DNA from: Janthinobacterium agaricidamnosum NBRC 102515 = DSM 9628
GTDB taxonomy: Bacteria > Pseudomonadota > Gammaproteobacteria > Burkholderiales > Burkholderiaceae_D
Direction: 5' to 3'
NCBI RefSeq assembly: GCF_000723165.1
Contig: NZ_HG322949.1
Coordinates: 494,723-558,722, forward strand
DNA length: 64,000 nt
Position 1 is the stretch's first letter, and each line of letters starts with the position of its first letter. Below, piece by piece: positions 28,242 through 36,987 of the stretch. Position numbers and translations under genes: made by a program. The notes below the pieces were generated by a model. That model was not told the origin of the DNA. It saw only the letters and a list, made by a program, of their open reading frames with translations, and did not search any database.

Positions 28242-28730
28242 TTAGGCGTACTGACTCTTTCTGCCGTCTTGCCAAGCAAGCCACCCATGCCGGTGCGCAC
28301 GCGCATCGTGTAAAGCATGGTGCCATGGACCGTAGCGTTCATGGTATTTGACTACGGCATGATGAAATTCCGATGAGTCGATATGCCCACGTAAATCGTA
28401 ACGGCCGGTCAGGTTCGATGGACGTATTCCATCCATCGCGGCAACGAGTAGCTTCCAGTCCGTGGTGCTGTCACACGCGATAGTAACGCTACGCGGCAGC
28501 GTTAGAAACCATGCGGCCAACTGTGCGGTTAGCTGGGATCGGGTGATAGCCGGGCCAGTCTTGCCCAGTAGCGGCAACACAGTGGAGTGAACAAATTCAT
28601 TACACCATGCCACCCGAAAATCTGAGCGTTCCAGATACAGCTCATTCTTGCCATCCTCACCCACCATGCCAATGCTGATGAGGTCACAGTTCACTGGATC
28701 GGTATATTCAGTGTCAAGGAAAATTAGCAT
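28242..28730 (-). CDS. DEDDh-type 3'-5' exonuclease (Rv2179c-like)
   Basis: 162-aa protein beginning M-L-I-F-L-D-T-E-Y-T-D, the D-x-E of the first exonuclease motif. A second Asp is in A-C-D-S-T-T-D-W, and the C-terminal H-H-A-L-H-D-A-R-A-H-R-H-G supplies the His and last Asp. The size and motif layout match small 3'-5' exoribonucleases of the Rv2179c type. GAGGA precedes the ATG. It lies between the transposition genes and the left end, next to a pair of palindromes, so it is probably part of the mobile element's own gene set. Confidence 0.75.
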   Translation of the reverse strand: MLIFLDTEYTDPVNCDLISIGMVGEDGKNELYLERSDFRVAWCNEFVHSTVLPLLGKTGPAITRSQLTAQLAAWFLTLPRSVTIACDSTTDWKLLVAAMDGIRPSNLTGRYDLRGHIDSSEFHHAVVKYHERYGPWHHALHDARAHRHGWLAWQDGRKSQYA

Positions 28731-28748
28731 TTAGTCCTCACATGTAAT

Positions 28749-28804
28749 GTGCAGCATGCTGCACTTTTCTTTGCTACTCATCATCATTGTGCCGTATGCG
28801 GCAC
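28749..28804. promoter_or_regulatory. Two operator-like 16-bp palindromes
   Basis: GTGCAGCATGCTGCAC (28749-28764) and GTGCCGTATGCGGCAC (28789-28804) are both perfect palindromes sharing GTGC-x-G-x-ATGC-x-GCAC, spaced 40 bases apart. They lie between the divergent exonuclease gene and the broken helix-turn-helix gene at 28808, as expected for the operators of that regulator. Confidence 0.65.
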
Positions 28805-28807
28805 ATC

Positions 28808-28980
28808 ATGGACACCGTAGTAACTAGTAAAATTATCGCGCAGAAACGGCAGAAGCTGGGCGTGCAGCAAGAATTGGCAGATTAAGCGAGCGTCAGCTGG
28901 TGGACGTTGTTTGAATTAAAACATGGCCGTAACGATACCAGTGTGCAGTGATTGTTACGAGTTTTTCTGTCGCTGTGAAC
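28808..28980 (+). pseudogene. Broken XRE/HipB-like helix-turn-helix regulator
   Basis: From ATG 28808 the frame reads M-D-T-V-V-T-S-K-I-I-A-Q-K-R-Q-K-L-G-V-Q-Q-E-L-A-D, then a TAA. Reading on, A-S-V-S-W-W-T-L-F-E-L-K-H-G-R-N-D-T-S-V-Q matches the second half of an XRE domain, and another stop follows. It looks like a short DNA-binding regulator inactivated by point mutations. The adjacent palindromes are its likely old operators. Confidence 0.6.
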
Positions 28981-29221
28981 TACAATCCTATTTTGGAATA
29001 ATTTTTATCAGATGGTTACATGGACGGATGAAATCCATCCATGACCTACGCTACATCCTACTTATTGAATGATTTGTTGCGTTCAGGGAAAAGGTGGGGG
29101 CCACACCAATCGAACTCGCTTAACGACTCCGCAAGCCGCAGTCTTATGTTGCCAAGGTAGAAACCTTAATTGGCGTTTCGATGTTGTCGAGATCGCTGAC
29201 TGGTTGACCGCGCTGCGAACG
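28981..29221. other. Intergenic stretch between broken regulator and tniQ
   Basis: About 240 bases after the broken regulator and before the tniQ stop. No gene, terminator or repeat was recognised. Confidence 0.4.
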
Positions 29222-30361
29222 TCACCTCTGTTTTTCATGGCTGATCTGGTAGCGTTGAAGCTTCTGAACTGGCCGAGCCCGTGGTCTAAATGAGCAGTCA
29301 GGCACATCAGGGTATAGGTAAAGGATTTCGGTCTGCGAAAATCCGTGTTCTCGCAGTTCTCTTTCCGTTATCGCAATTTTTTGCTGACGACTGCCGTCAT
29401 CTGGCCAGTTGATGGCACCTCTCGTGATTAGCCGCGTCAGCTTTGCGGGCGGCATCTTCAAAATTATGCAAACTTCGCTCTTGCTTAGATGAGATAGTCG
29501 CGACTCCGCTGCGCCGATCTGGGTCAGTGGCCACACTTGACTCAAGACTTCCTCGCCGAAGCGGTTGAGTGAGGGACTTCCTGATAAAAATGGCAATAGT
29601 TGAATGCGCGGACCCGTAACGGGAATGCGCGGCACAACCTGAGTCGCCACATGTTCGACCGCTGTGACTTCGCTCCGGAAGAATGCGATGGCAACTTCGA
29701 GCCGGGCATATTCGTTGGCCGGGCTATCGTCCAGTTCATCGAAACGCTCCAGGGCACTCCAAAATTCAAGCACGCTGTTCACTGCGGCGGCGTCGGCTGA
29801 CTTCAGCAGTTCTTCTATTGTTTGCATGACCTCAGTGTTTGCCGGCGCACCGTGCATAGTCAGCAAAGAGGTCTGACAATGATTGCATGCGACGATTTCG
29901 CTTCTGCCGATCGATGGAATCCTTTTGCAATGAACGCAATGGTCTACCAAGAGGCACTTGTGCCGAGTACAGACTGCAAAAGGACGGACCAGCCATTGCT
30001 GTCGCCAGTACGGAAGCTCAGTTAAGCAAGCTGCACAAAATGCTCTTGCATCATCCCGCCGAAAGCAGCGGTCAGGTATCTCAATGGCGTGATATCGGCG
30101 CGATGACCGTCTTGATGATGAAGCGCGCTTGAGCGACAGTGCTGCCGCGTCATCCGTCAGGCCAAGTTGTCTGACGATAGCGACGAATCGACCAGGGTCG
30201 ATAATTGCAGCGCGTAAACTTGGCTCATTGATTGACATACCGCTCCCGGCAAGTAGCTGATACACAGATGCGTGGCCATTTTCTTTGGCTGCACGTATCA
30301 AGATGCTTGCGGCAGTTTCGTCCTTGAATGGGATTGGGCGGAAGAGCAGGCGGTTCGTCAT
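29222..30361 (-). CDS. tniQ: TniQ/TnsD-family target-selection protein
   Basis: 379-aa protein with the TniQ start R-L-L-F-R-P-I-P-F-K-D-E-T-A-A-S-I-L-I-R near residue 4. A zinc-ribbon region near residue 105-175 has F-C-A-A-C-L-T-E, a Y-W-R-Q-Q-W core, the T-R-H-K-C-L-L-V-D-H-C-V-H-C knuckle and C-N-H-C. TniQ proteins guide the transposase complex to its target; TnsD of Tn7 binds attTn7, but the target of this one is unknown. ATG 30361 overlaps the tniB stop by four bases. The C-terminal half is longer than minimal TniQ, as in TnsD-like proteins. Confidence 0.88.
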   Translation of the reverse strand: MTNRLLFRPIPFKDETAASILIRAAKENGHASVYQLLAGSGMSINEPSLRAAIIDPGRFVAIVRQLGLTDDAAALSLKRASSSRRSSRRYHAIEIPDRCFRRDDARAFCAACLTELPYWRQQWLVRPFAVCTRHKCLLVDHCVHCKRIPSIGRSEIVACNHCQTSLLTMHGAPANTEVMQTIEELLKSADAAAVNSVLEFWSALERFDELDDSPANEYARLEVAIAFFRSEVTAVEHVATQVVPRIPVTGPRIQLLPFLSGSPSLNRFGEEVLSQVWPLTQIGAAESRLSHLSKSEVCIILKMPPAKLTRLITRGAINWPDDGSRQQKIAITERELREHGFSQTEILYLYPDVPDCSFRPRARPVQKLQRYQISHEKQR

Positions 30362-31311
30362 GCGCGCCTCCGCATCGCCGTTGCTAGTGCGCCATGTGAT
30401 AGCCGAAATGGATTTTCGTTGACGATGCTTGCCTCCGCCGTTGTGCCACAATCCCAGGCAGCAGCAAAATTCTCAAGTGTCACATGTTCTGTACCTGATG
30501 TTAGCGCTTCTAAAGTAGCCTGTTTGATCAGCGCGACTACGAAGGATGGAATTCCCCCGGTTGCTGCGTATATTTGCGTTGCACTGTAGAGGCTATCAAA
30601 TTGAGGGAGTGATGCAAGCGCAAGCCGCTGCTTAGCCTTTCTGATCGCCTCATCCATAAATGGGACTAACTCGCCCGGATTGCTTTGATCCCCCGGCATC
30701 AGTGGTAACAAGTGAAATCGCATGGGGAATCGGCGTGCTAGCTGACCGTCTTCAGACAGAATCGGTTCGAAGACGGGATTACCCACAAGGCAGAAAGAGA
30801 TGCCTGTGCGATTTACCAACGTCTTGATCCAGTTGCGGACTTGATTGTTCGTTATCGATGATTGGCTCTTATCGCCAAACAAGTTATGCATTTCATCTGC
30901 AAACACCAAGATCGTCTTCGACCTTTCCAACAGAGTGCATAATCGTTCAGTGAGGTATTGCGCTGATTTCCCAGAGGTCGATGCGTTCGCACCGAGCGCG
31001 CTAAGCATGCTAGCAGCGACGGATCGGACGGTAGCCGGTGATGGGATTTCAAAATAAAAGGCTGGGACAATCGTCCTTTCAACGTGGGCGTCGCGTTCCA
31101 TTGAAATCGGCATACGGGCCAGAAGTGCACGGCTCACTGTGGTTTTACCCAGCCCTGCCTCGGCGAGAACCAGACTCCCAACCGGTTCAAGATAGTGCCG
31201 GGATTTCAAAACGCATTCCTCGATTCCCAGCACTGCTTTCTCGAAAGCAGCGTGCAGAATGATGACTTTATCGAGTTCAGCCACGCGTGCTATCAGGCTT
31301 TCATTTAGCAT
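30358..31311 (-). CDS. tniB: TniB/TnsC-family AAA ATPase
   Basis: 317-aa AAA ATPase. Walker A is A-E-A-G-L-G-K-T at about residues 50-57 and Walker B is L-V-F-A-D-E-M-H-N near residues 135-143, followed by a sensor region S-F-C-L-V-G-N-P. TniB/TnsC polymerises on DNA, links the target selector to the transposase and gives target immunity. Start and stop are joined to neighbours (three bases after tniA, ATGA overlap with tniQ). Confidence 0.9.
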   Translation of the reverse strand: MLNESLIARVAELDKVIILHAAFEKAVLGIEECVLKSRHYLEPVGSLVLAEAGLGKTTVSRALLARMPISMERDAHVERTIVPAFYFEIPSPATVRSVAASMLSALGANASTSGKSAQYLTERLCTLLERSKTILVFADEMHNLFGDKSQSSITNNQVRNWIKTLVNRTGISFCLVGNPVFEPILSEDGQLARRFPMRFHLLPLMPGDQSNPGELVPFMDEAIRKAKQRLALASLPQFDSLYSATQIYAATGGIPSFVVALIKQATLEALTSGTEHVTLENFAAAWDCGTTAEASIVNENPFRLSHGALATAMRRRA

Positions 31312-31314
31312 GGC

Positions 31315-33219
31315 CTACTCCGTGTCGAGAGATTTGATCGTTGGAATGACATTCCACCCCGCCTTCGCAGTACTCTGAGGGGCGGAAGAAGGCTGAGGAG
31401 CAAGCGTACTTTTAGGACTATAGATCTGCTCGACCCGCTCAAGCTCGCTGCATTCACTGCCGGCCGATTTTGCATCAGTTTTACGTAGCTTGCGACCAAC
31501 GCCATTGGTCAGCTTACGAAGCCACTTCTTTGCTGCTTCGCTTTCGTGCTGAATTCGCGACATCAGCGTCCAGCGAGCAATACGGTTGGCGTTCGTGCCG
31601 AACCGCTTTCTGTCTGCATCGGAAAGTGCCTTTTTGATCTTCATTGCCTCTAAGTGTGCAAACAGCGTTAGATCGTCTGTGTAGTCCGGGTCAGTTGATT
31701 CGGCCATTAGGTATTCCCCCCTCAAAGAAGGGTTTTCGAAGAAAACGGTTTGCAGATTCAACTCGTCGATTAAGATCGTGATCTTCGAATTGCCTTGCGC
31801 TTCAAGACCAATAAGCGCATGTGAAAAGTAGTGCAGCCCTTCGAACTGAACCCGGCCACCATGGATGGTTCGCTCATATGGGCGTCTTGCCAGAATATCC
31901 ACCTCCGCAGCGGTTAGTTTCATTGGGCTCATCACACTCGCTTTTTCTTCCCATGCTATGGCTGGAGCACGAAGGGTTCGTGAGTGAACTGTCTTGTGAT
32001 AAACCTCGTTAATCCACTCGTCGACAAAGGACTTGACTTGCTGAATGGTGAACCGCGCATTTCGACTGGAGTCGTAGTCACCTCGTGCCGCTGGACTAGA
32101 AAAAGTCGTGCCCGCCAAGCTTTGTATCAGTGCATTGGTTAAAGTTCTGAAGAAGGATTCCACGTGCGCTTTGCCATTCGGGTCTCGCGACTGTGCTGGC
32201 GAAATCGTTATCTTCAACGTACCGCATACCAAGATAAATGCTGAGTTCGCAAATTCGACACCATTGTCAGGAATGACTAACGACGGGATGCCATACCGGA
32301 CCAGCATGTCCTTGAGTGCGGCCAGCGCGGTCGTCGCGCTGGGATCGTACATGCTGATGTACGTGCCAACAATGCTCCGGGTGTGCACATCAAGAACGGT
32401 AGTAAGGAATGGCCGTCCGAGTACATCGCCAGTATCAGGATCAACGACCAGCACGTCCACCTTGTGGGTATCCATCTGAACGATTGATAAGCAATTTCGC
32501 GCTTCGATTGTTCTCCCTGCTGCACGTGCAATCTTGCTTGCGGCCAGCGGGCCCAACTGCGCACATGCGACCGTATGCGGATCAAGTTGTTTTATCCGTC
32601 GTTGAATTGTACGGATAGATGGGAGCGCGACTTTGCTGGCGTGAGAGTCGCAAAGACCAAGCTGTGCAGCTCTGCCTATGACCTGGCTGTGCACAGCATC
32701 GCCGCCGCCACGTTCACGTCGCAGGAACTGTTCCTCAATAGCCTCAGAAATTAGTTGCTCGACTTCGACAGCGAAGCGAATTGTCCGATTTCCGCGGCGA
32801 GAATATCGCGGCGGGAGGGATTCCTCCTTTCGCTGCTTGAAGTTGGCGATCCAATATGACACTGTTCTAACCGATGGCGGCTTTGCATCGGAAAGGTCCG
32901 CGCAAACAGTTCTGATTACCTCAGCCAGCGGTGCCCTCGCGGTGGGATGTGGCAGTGTTCGTATCGCTGCTTCAATATAACGATATTTTATGATGCTCGC
33001 ATGGCTACTGTACGTGTTGATAACTGCGTTGGTCGCGTCGCTGACATCAAGCGATCCTTGAATTTGCAGATCAAGAAATTTCGCATATGGCATCCGGTGG
33101 ACTTGCCCGCCCGCACTGCTTGAGTAGCGAACCGTACCATCTGCTATGAAGCTGATCTCGAATCTTGCACCGTGTATGGTGAATCGTGTTCCCAGTTTCG
33201 GTTCAATAACGGATTTCAT
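31315..33219 (-). CDS. tniA: TniA/TnsB-family DDE transposase
   Basis: 634-aa Mu/Tn7-type integrase-fold transposase. A helix-turn-helix region spans about residues 70-215. The rve catalytic core has D250 in I-V-Q-M-D-T-H-K, D318 in V-I-P-D-N-G-V-E-F and E354 in A-H-V-E-S-F-F-R, the last two spaced for a DD(35)E site. A Mu C-terminal domain follows. TnsB-type proteins bind the repeated end sequences and join the 3' ends to target DNA. Its start overlaps the tnsA stop by four bases. Confidence 0.93.
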   Translation of the reverse strand: MKSVIEPKLGTRFTIHGARFEISFIADGTVRYSSSAGGQVHRMPYAKFLDLQIQGSLDVSDATNAVINTYSSHASIIKYRYIEAAIRTLPHPTARAPLAEVIRTVCADLSDAKPPSVRTVSYWIANFKQRKEESLPPRYSRRGNRTIRFAVEVEQLISEAIEEQFLRRERGGGDAVHSQVIGRAAQLGLCDSHASKVALPSIRTIQRRIKQLDPHTVACAQLGPLAASKIARAAGRTIEARNCLSIVQMDTHKVDVLVVDPDTGDVLGRPFLTTVLDVHTRSIVGTYISMYDPSATTALAALKDMLVRYGIPSLVIPDNGVEFANSAFILVCGTLKITISPAQSRDPNGKAHVESFFRTLTNALIQSLAGTTFSSPAARGDYDSSRNARFTIQQVKSFVDEWINEVYHKTVHSRTLRAPAIAWEEKASVMSPMKLTAAEVDILARRPYERTIHGGRVQFEGLHYFSHALIGLEAQGNSKITILIDELNLQTVFFENPSLRGEYLMAESTDPDYTDDLTLFAHLEAMKIKKALSDADRKRFGTNANRIARWTLMSRIQHESEAAKKWLRKLTNGVGRKLRKTDAKSAGSECSELERVEQIYSPKSTLAPQPSSAPQSTAKAGWNVIPTIKSLDTE

Positions 33220-33974
33220 CGAACACCTCGCGATTTAAATGTATTGGCAGTCGGTTGAATGAAAGACCACAGCTGATGAAAGCTCAGAAAATCGATTATT
33301 TGCGCGGGTAGCCCATGTAGAGCCATCAGTTGATAGGCTGCTTCAAACGTACAGTTAGCATCGTGTGCAAGCAGCGATCTTGCGATGTCGGTCTGCGCTT
33401 GAGAGAAAGCTTGCAGGTGGCCGCGCGCATAACGTTGTAATAGCTCTTCCAATACCGGCGGGCTCGGTAAACTGTGTATGTCGATTAATCGAAAGCCGAC
33501 ACCTGCTTGGCCCAGTACGTTTCGCATGAACGTGAAGCGCTCCACGTCAGCTTTGGGAAGATGTTCGATAGATGGTTTTACCTCATGGACCTCGATTTGG
33601 CCACAAGTCGTTCGAATCAAGAAATCCGGATGTGCGAATCCTCCGTTTGGTAAGCAGATTCGAATTGCCTGGGTTCTATATTCTTGAACGCTTGGAGAGC
33701 GTTCGAGAACTACCGCATATGCAAGTTCGAGTCGACTTTCCAGCGGGATACTGCCCCCGGATTTGGTACTTGGGAATAGTGCAGTTCTTCTGCCCCTGCT
33801 ACCCTGTCGGATTTTTCGATCACCATGAAGGATGCGGGCGAGGCTAGGTGGTCTTTGGAACGCTTGAGCTATTTGAACAAGTAGATCAGCAGATGCTGCT
33901 TTGGCCATGGGATACTTCTGCGAAGCGACCCCGGATGGCGGATTAAGGCGTTGGTCGTAGCAATTTCCAGACAT
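33216..33974 (-). CDS. tnsA: TnsA-like endonuclease
   Basis: 252-aa PD-(D/E)xK nuclease that in Tn7 cuts the 5' ends so that the element moves by cut and paste. The catalytic set is visible as E79 or E83 in P-L-E-S-R-L-E-L-A-Y, D117 in H-P-D-F-L-I and E131-V-K133 in V-H-E-V-K-P. An N-terminal 40 residues could be shortened to ATG 33908. First gene of the transposition operon. Its presence with tniA/B/Q places this element among Tn7-like transposons rather than Tn5053-like ones, which lack TnsA. Confidence 0.88.
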   Translation of the reverse strand: MSGNCYDQRLNPPSGVASQKYPMAKAASADLLVQIAQAFQRPPSLARILHGDRKIRQGSRGRRTALFPSTKSGGSIPLESRLELAYAVVLERSPSVQEYRTQAIRICLPNGGFAHPDFLIRTTCGQIEVHEVKPSIEHLPKADVERFTFMRNVLGQAGVGFRLIDIHSLPSPPVLEELLQRYARGHLQAFSQAQTDIARSLLAHDANCTFEAAYQLMALHGLPAQIIDFLSFHQLWSFIQPTANTFKSRGVR

Positions 33975-34195
33975 AGTTATCTTCCGAGAAATAAGTTACA
34001 CGGTACCGCTACCCGTATGGGCGTGCGCTACCGCGACGCGCCTTCAAAAAAACGAAGACGTGCTTGACTCTGGGTTGCATTCGGAAGAAACTACGGGTGC
34101 GAACCGTTGTAAGTGTCTTTCGATGCTGCAACCGCAGGCGGACCCGAGAGGGTCCGTTTGTGTTTGTGCGGATAGGTTTGCTTCTTAAGTTCCTC
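33975..34195. other. Intergenic region with weak hairpin, upstream of tnsA
   Basis: Contains a 7-bp hairpin CGGACCC/GGGTCCG (34139-34156) followed by TTTGTGTTT. It lies between the gp16-like regulator and tnsA, both on the minus strand, so it covers the end of the former and the promoter of the latter. Confidence 0.4.
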
Positions 34196-34423
34196 CTATT
34201 CTTGATAGCGGCTTGTTGAAAAATCGAGATCAGGCTCTGTAATGCCATTCTTCATGCCCAAACGCACAGCGATAGTGTGGCTTTTCCCGCGCGAAGGAAC
34301 GCTTCGGCCTCGCAGCACTTGATACACCAAAGACGGAGTGAATCCATTCTGTCTTGCCCACTCGGCAACAGAGACGCCGCGAAACTTGAAGTCTTGCAGT
34401 ACGTCGTTAGCGGTGCGGTTCAT
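34196..34423 (-). CDS. BcepMu gp16-like DNA-binding regulator
   Basis: 75-aa protein with a single helix-turn-helix: F-R-G-V-S-V-A-E-W-A-R-Q-N-G-F-T-P-S-L-V-Y-Q-V-L-R-G, then R-G-K-S-H-T-I-A-V-R-L-G-M-K. This is the signature of the phage-associated BcepMu gp16 family, small regulators of mobile elements. It is the nearest gene upstream of tnsA on the same strand and probably controls the transposition operon or its own promoter. Confidence 0.8.
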   Translation of the reverse strand: MNRTANDVLQDFKFRGVSVAEWARQNGFTPSLVYQVLRGRSVPSRGKSHTIAVRLGMKNGITEPDLDFSTSRYQE

Positions 34424-34704
34424 AGATGTGCTCCAGTTGCTTGCTCAGTTGTGAGGGAACATACACGTTTATAAAAGTTAGCGCAAGTCATTGATTAAAT
34501 TGAACTTATTAGAATATTGTCGATGTATTTTTCTTACATTTCGACAGAATTTCATCTTATATTTCGCAAAATTGTTATCTGGATGATGCTTTGTAAATTT
34601 TTGCAATGAATAAATTCCCTTGCGATAGATGGATCAGCGATTGGGCTGGCGCGCATGCTCCGTATATAGGTGCCCCAGTAATGCTTCGGCTTATCGGACG
34701 AAGG

Positions 34705-34905
34705 CATCGAAGGCGCGATCTACGGCAGCCAATCCATTTGGGCATTTGTCGGCATTGATCTGGACGGCGAGTCGGCGCCTGACGCAACAACCTTGCTGAA
34801 GTCCAGCCATTTGCTCGAAGCCAACGGTCTGATGCACCAAAATTCGAGACGATCTACTGGCGTCTTGCCGAGAAGGACCTGATGATGCGCGAACGTAGAC
34901 GCCTA
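34705..34905 (+). pseudogene. IS5-family transposase fragment (N-terminal part)
   Basis: The frame at 34745 reads F-V-G-I-D-L-D-G-E-S-A-P-D-A-T-T-L-L-K, then H-L-L-E-A-N-G-L, and after a frameshift F-E-T-I-Y-W-R-L-A-E-K-D-L-M-M-R-E. This is the conserved early region of IS5-type transposases. Both ends of the element are missing. It separates the regulator gene from the Lamassu-like operon. Confidence 0.7.
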
Positions 34906-35347
34906 TCAACCGAGCGCGCACTTCCTCTCTTCGACAAATGTAGCCGACTATTTTTCAAAGGATTATCAGGATTTGTGGTTTTGCAGGCCTAATATAAGCG
35001 GATCATTTCTTGATTTGACATCGGATTTAGCCACCAAATGTGACAATTGGCGTATTTCCAAACAGCAACCATCCAGTAAAATAATAGTCCTAAGGGAAAT
35101 AGTACCTAGGAGCCACAAAGAGGCTTCTTATTTGGAGGTAGCATTTAAGGCGCCATGCGCTGCACATCAAAATACTGTACATTTATACAGTATTAATGCC
35201 GATTCCTCTATTTCCTCTAAGCACACCGGCAGTCAACGGTGGAGAGAGAATTTTCTATTTTCCCGTCGCTATCAGCACGGATTAGACTATGTTGCGCCCG
35301 CATTTCACCTAACGCGAATTGCAACCAGGGAGATAAAAGAACAATCC
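34906..35347. other. Leader region of the Lamassu-like operon
   Basis: The frame of the nuclease gene is open back to 34973, but this part has no family similarity and carries a LexA box, so it is better read as promoter and leader. Apart from the LexA box and AT-rich stretches nothing else was recognised. Confidence 0.5.
35175..35190. promoter_or_regulatory. LexA (SOS) box upstream of the Lamassu-like operon
   Basis: CTGTACATTTATACAG is an exact CTGT-N8-ACAG match with an AT-rich core, extended to a 20-bp palindrome by flanking TA on both sides. It lies about 160 bases before ATG 35348. The same flanked motif occurs upstream of nadK-recN at 54027. Confidence 0.8.
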
Positions 35348-36511
35348 ATGGGCACCCTCCATGACAAAGCGCCACGTGAAACTGTCGGCCGAGAAACCAG
35401 CAACCGCTTCCGAATGCAATTTCAAGCTGCGGCTTTTGCCGCTCTGGAGATTTTAAGTGGCAAGGATGTTGACCGAGTGTATTGCGACTATCATGATGAT
35501 TTCGTCGTGCGGCGTAATGTCGACGGCTCAGTCCAATATCATTTTTTCCAGGTCAAGACCAAGGGAAGAGCAAATCAACAATGGAAGGTCGATGAGGTCT
35601 TTTCACTGAAGAAGACGGGAAAACTCGACACGGAAGAGAAGCTCGTAGCCATTCGAGATAGCATTGCCGGCAAATTGTTCGTCCATACAATTGAGTTTGG
35701 TGAAGAATGCCGAGAAGTTACGGTTCTCAGCAATGTTCATTTTCAAGAGGACGTATTCAAGGTCCAGGAGCACCTCAAGGCAGGAGCGTCTGATCGTTCT
35801 TACATTACCCAGTTCATCGAGAAGTTTGGCGAAATCTTCTCACCTGAAATACCGCTTTCTGATGACCAGATCAAAGCGGCTAGAGCGAAGCTAACTCTTG
35901 TGCAAGTTTCCTATATGGGGGAAACCCTCGAGCAGTTCGCTGACGCCGCGCGGAACGCTATCTGGAAGCATAGTGAAATAGATCTCCACAAGCATGAGGT
36001 CGACGAGATTGCAAACAGTCTCGTGGCATTAGTAGAAGCGAAGTCTTGCGAGCCAATCAATGGAGTAACCAAAGACAAGATAGACGTCGTCGCGGGTGTC
36101 GGAATCGATGACCTGTTGAAGGTGCTAAGCATCTCCACTACGGTGTACAGGAATCTACTTAGTGGGGACGACCCTGCTGCTATCAAGACGGCTTCCATAC
36201 TTCAGCGCGAGCTAAAATCTGCCGGCGCTCCGGAAAGCATGATCGAAGCTGCATCTCGTGCAAAGGTTTCATGGGACGTTTGGCTTCGCACAGCGCGTCA
36301 CACCTATCCCGAGTTCGATCTCGAACTGCTCCTCAATGAGATCGATGCCAAGTGTCGCGTTTGGATTGTTAGCAGTGGCGCGCTTGGTCAATTAAGAGAG
36401 AAGATCGATGAGATAGTCGGTTCGGCGTTAGGTAAGAAATTTCCTCGCTTGGACGTCGACCTGTTACTCGGTGCATTTTGCGCATCAATTGTACGGAGAG
36501 CTTCGCGATGA
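35348..36511 (+). CDS. lmuA: Lamassu/DdmA-like effector nuclease (DUF4297/Cap4 type)
   Basis: 387-aa protein from ATG 35348. The N-terminal 80 residues form a DUF4297-like dsDNA endonuclease: G-R-E-T-S-N-R-F-R-M-Q-F-Q-A-A-A-F near residue 15, acidic D50-D51 in Y-H-D-D-F-V-V and Q68-V-K70 in F-F-Q-V-K-T-K, a PD-(D/E)xK-type site with Q for E. The remaining 300 residues are helical. In Lamassu and DdmABC systems such a nuclease is released or activated by the SMC-like partner on sensing foreign DNA and causes abortive infection or plasmid loss. The next gene overlaps by four bases. The frame is open to 34973, but a LexA box lies inside that extension. Confidence 0.78.
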   Translation: MGTLHDKAPRETVGRETSNRFRMQFQAAAFAALEILSGKDVDRVYCDYHDDFVVRRNVDGSVQYHFFQVKTKGRANQQWKVDEVFSLKKTGKLDTEEKLVAIRDSIAGKLFVHTIEFGEECREVTVLSNVHFQEDVFKVQEHLKAGASDRSYITQFIEKFGEIFSPEIPLSDDQIKAARAKLTLVQVSYMGETLEQFADAARNAIWKHSEIDLHKHEVDEIANSLVALVEAKSCEPINGVTKDKIDVVAGVGIDDLLKVLSISTTVYRNLLSGDDPAAIKTASILQRELKSAGAPESMIEAASRAKVSWDVWLRTARHTYPEFDLELLLNEIDAKCRVWIVSSGALGQLREKIDEIVGSALGKKFPRLDVDLLLGAFCASIVRRASR

Positions 36512-36987
36512 ATGCTTCCGAATTTTTCGAAGAGGCCATAAGGCTGGACATTCGGCTGAAACTCCCAGTCGAACTCTCAGTTCCCGCTCATTCGCTTAGC
36601 AACGAAGCGCTATTTCAGCTGCCATTGCTAGCGATGACAATTTTGGCCATAGCCAAGGGATCGGCAAAGCCGCTACTGCCAGAGATTGGTCAGTTGGTCG
36701 GCGAGTGCCTGGAACGCACGGTAGTCGGATTTAAGGGCTCATCACAAGATATAGGATGGTCTGGAAATTTGCGCATCAGAACTATCAAGGCGCTGACGTT
36801 CCTTGAATCCACAAGACAAATTTCCGTCGATAAGTTTACTCAACGAGTATCGGCAACCGATCTTGGAAAGAAGGTTTATCAAAGTGCGGTGGACGGCGAG
36901 AGTCCATTGGCCATGTCAATGAAGACCATTGAACTTAGCTACCAGTACATCAGGGACGAGACTCGAATCAGGGGAGAAGTGAAGTGA
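36508..36987 (+). CDS. lmuC: Lamassu/DdmB-like middle component
   Basis: 159-aa helical protein from ATG 36508, which overlaps the nuclease stop (ATGA) and has GGAGAG about 9 bases upstream. It has a winged-helix-like region (I-R-T-I-K-A-L-T-F-L-E-S-T-R-Q-I-S-V-D-K, then S-A-T-D-L-G-K-K-V-Y). Size and position between the nuclease and ATPase genes match the middle component of ABC-three-component and Lamassu II/DdmABC systems, which bridges effector and ATPase. I recognise it by context more than by sequence. Confidence 0.65.
   Translation: MNASEFFEEAIRLDIRLKLPVELSVPAHSLSNEALFQLPLLAMTILAIAKGSAKPLLPEIGQLVGECLERTVVGFKGSSQDIGWSGNLRIRTIKALTFLESTRQISVDKFTQRVSATDLGKKVYQSAVDGESPLAMSMKTIELSYQYIRDETRIRGEVK

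Noticed and set aside
34973..35347. N-terminal extension of the Lamassu nuclease gene
   Set aside because: Contains the LexA box and promoter-like AT-rich sequence, and has no family similarity.
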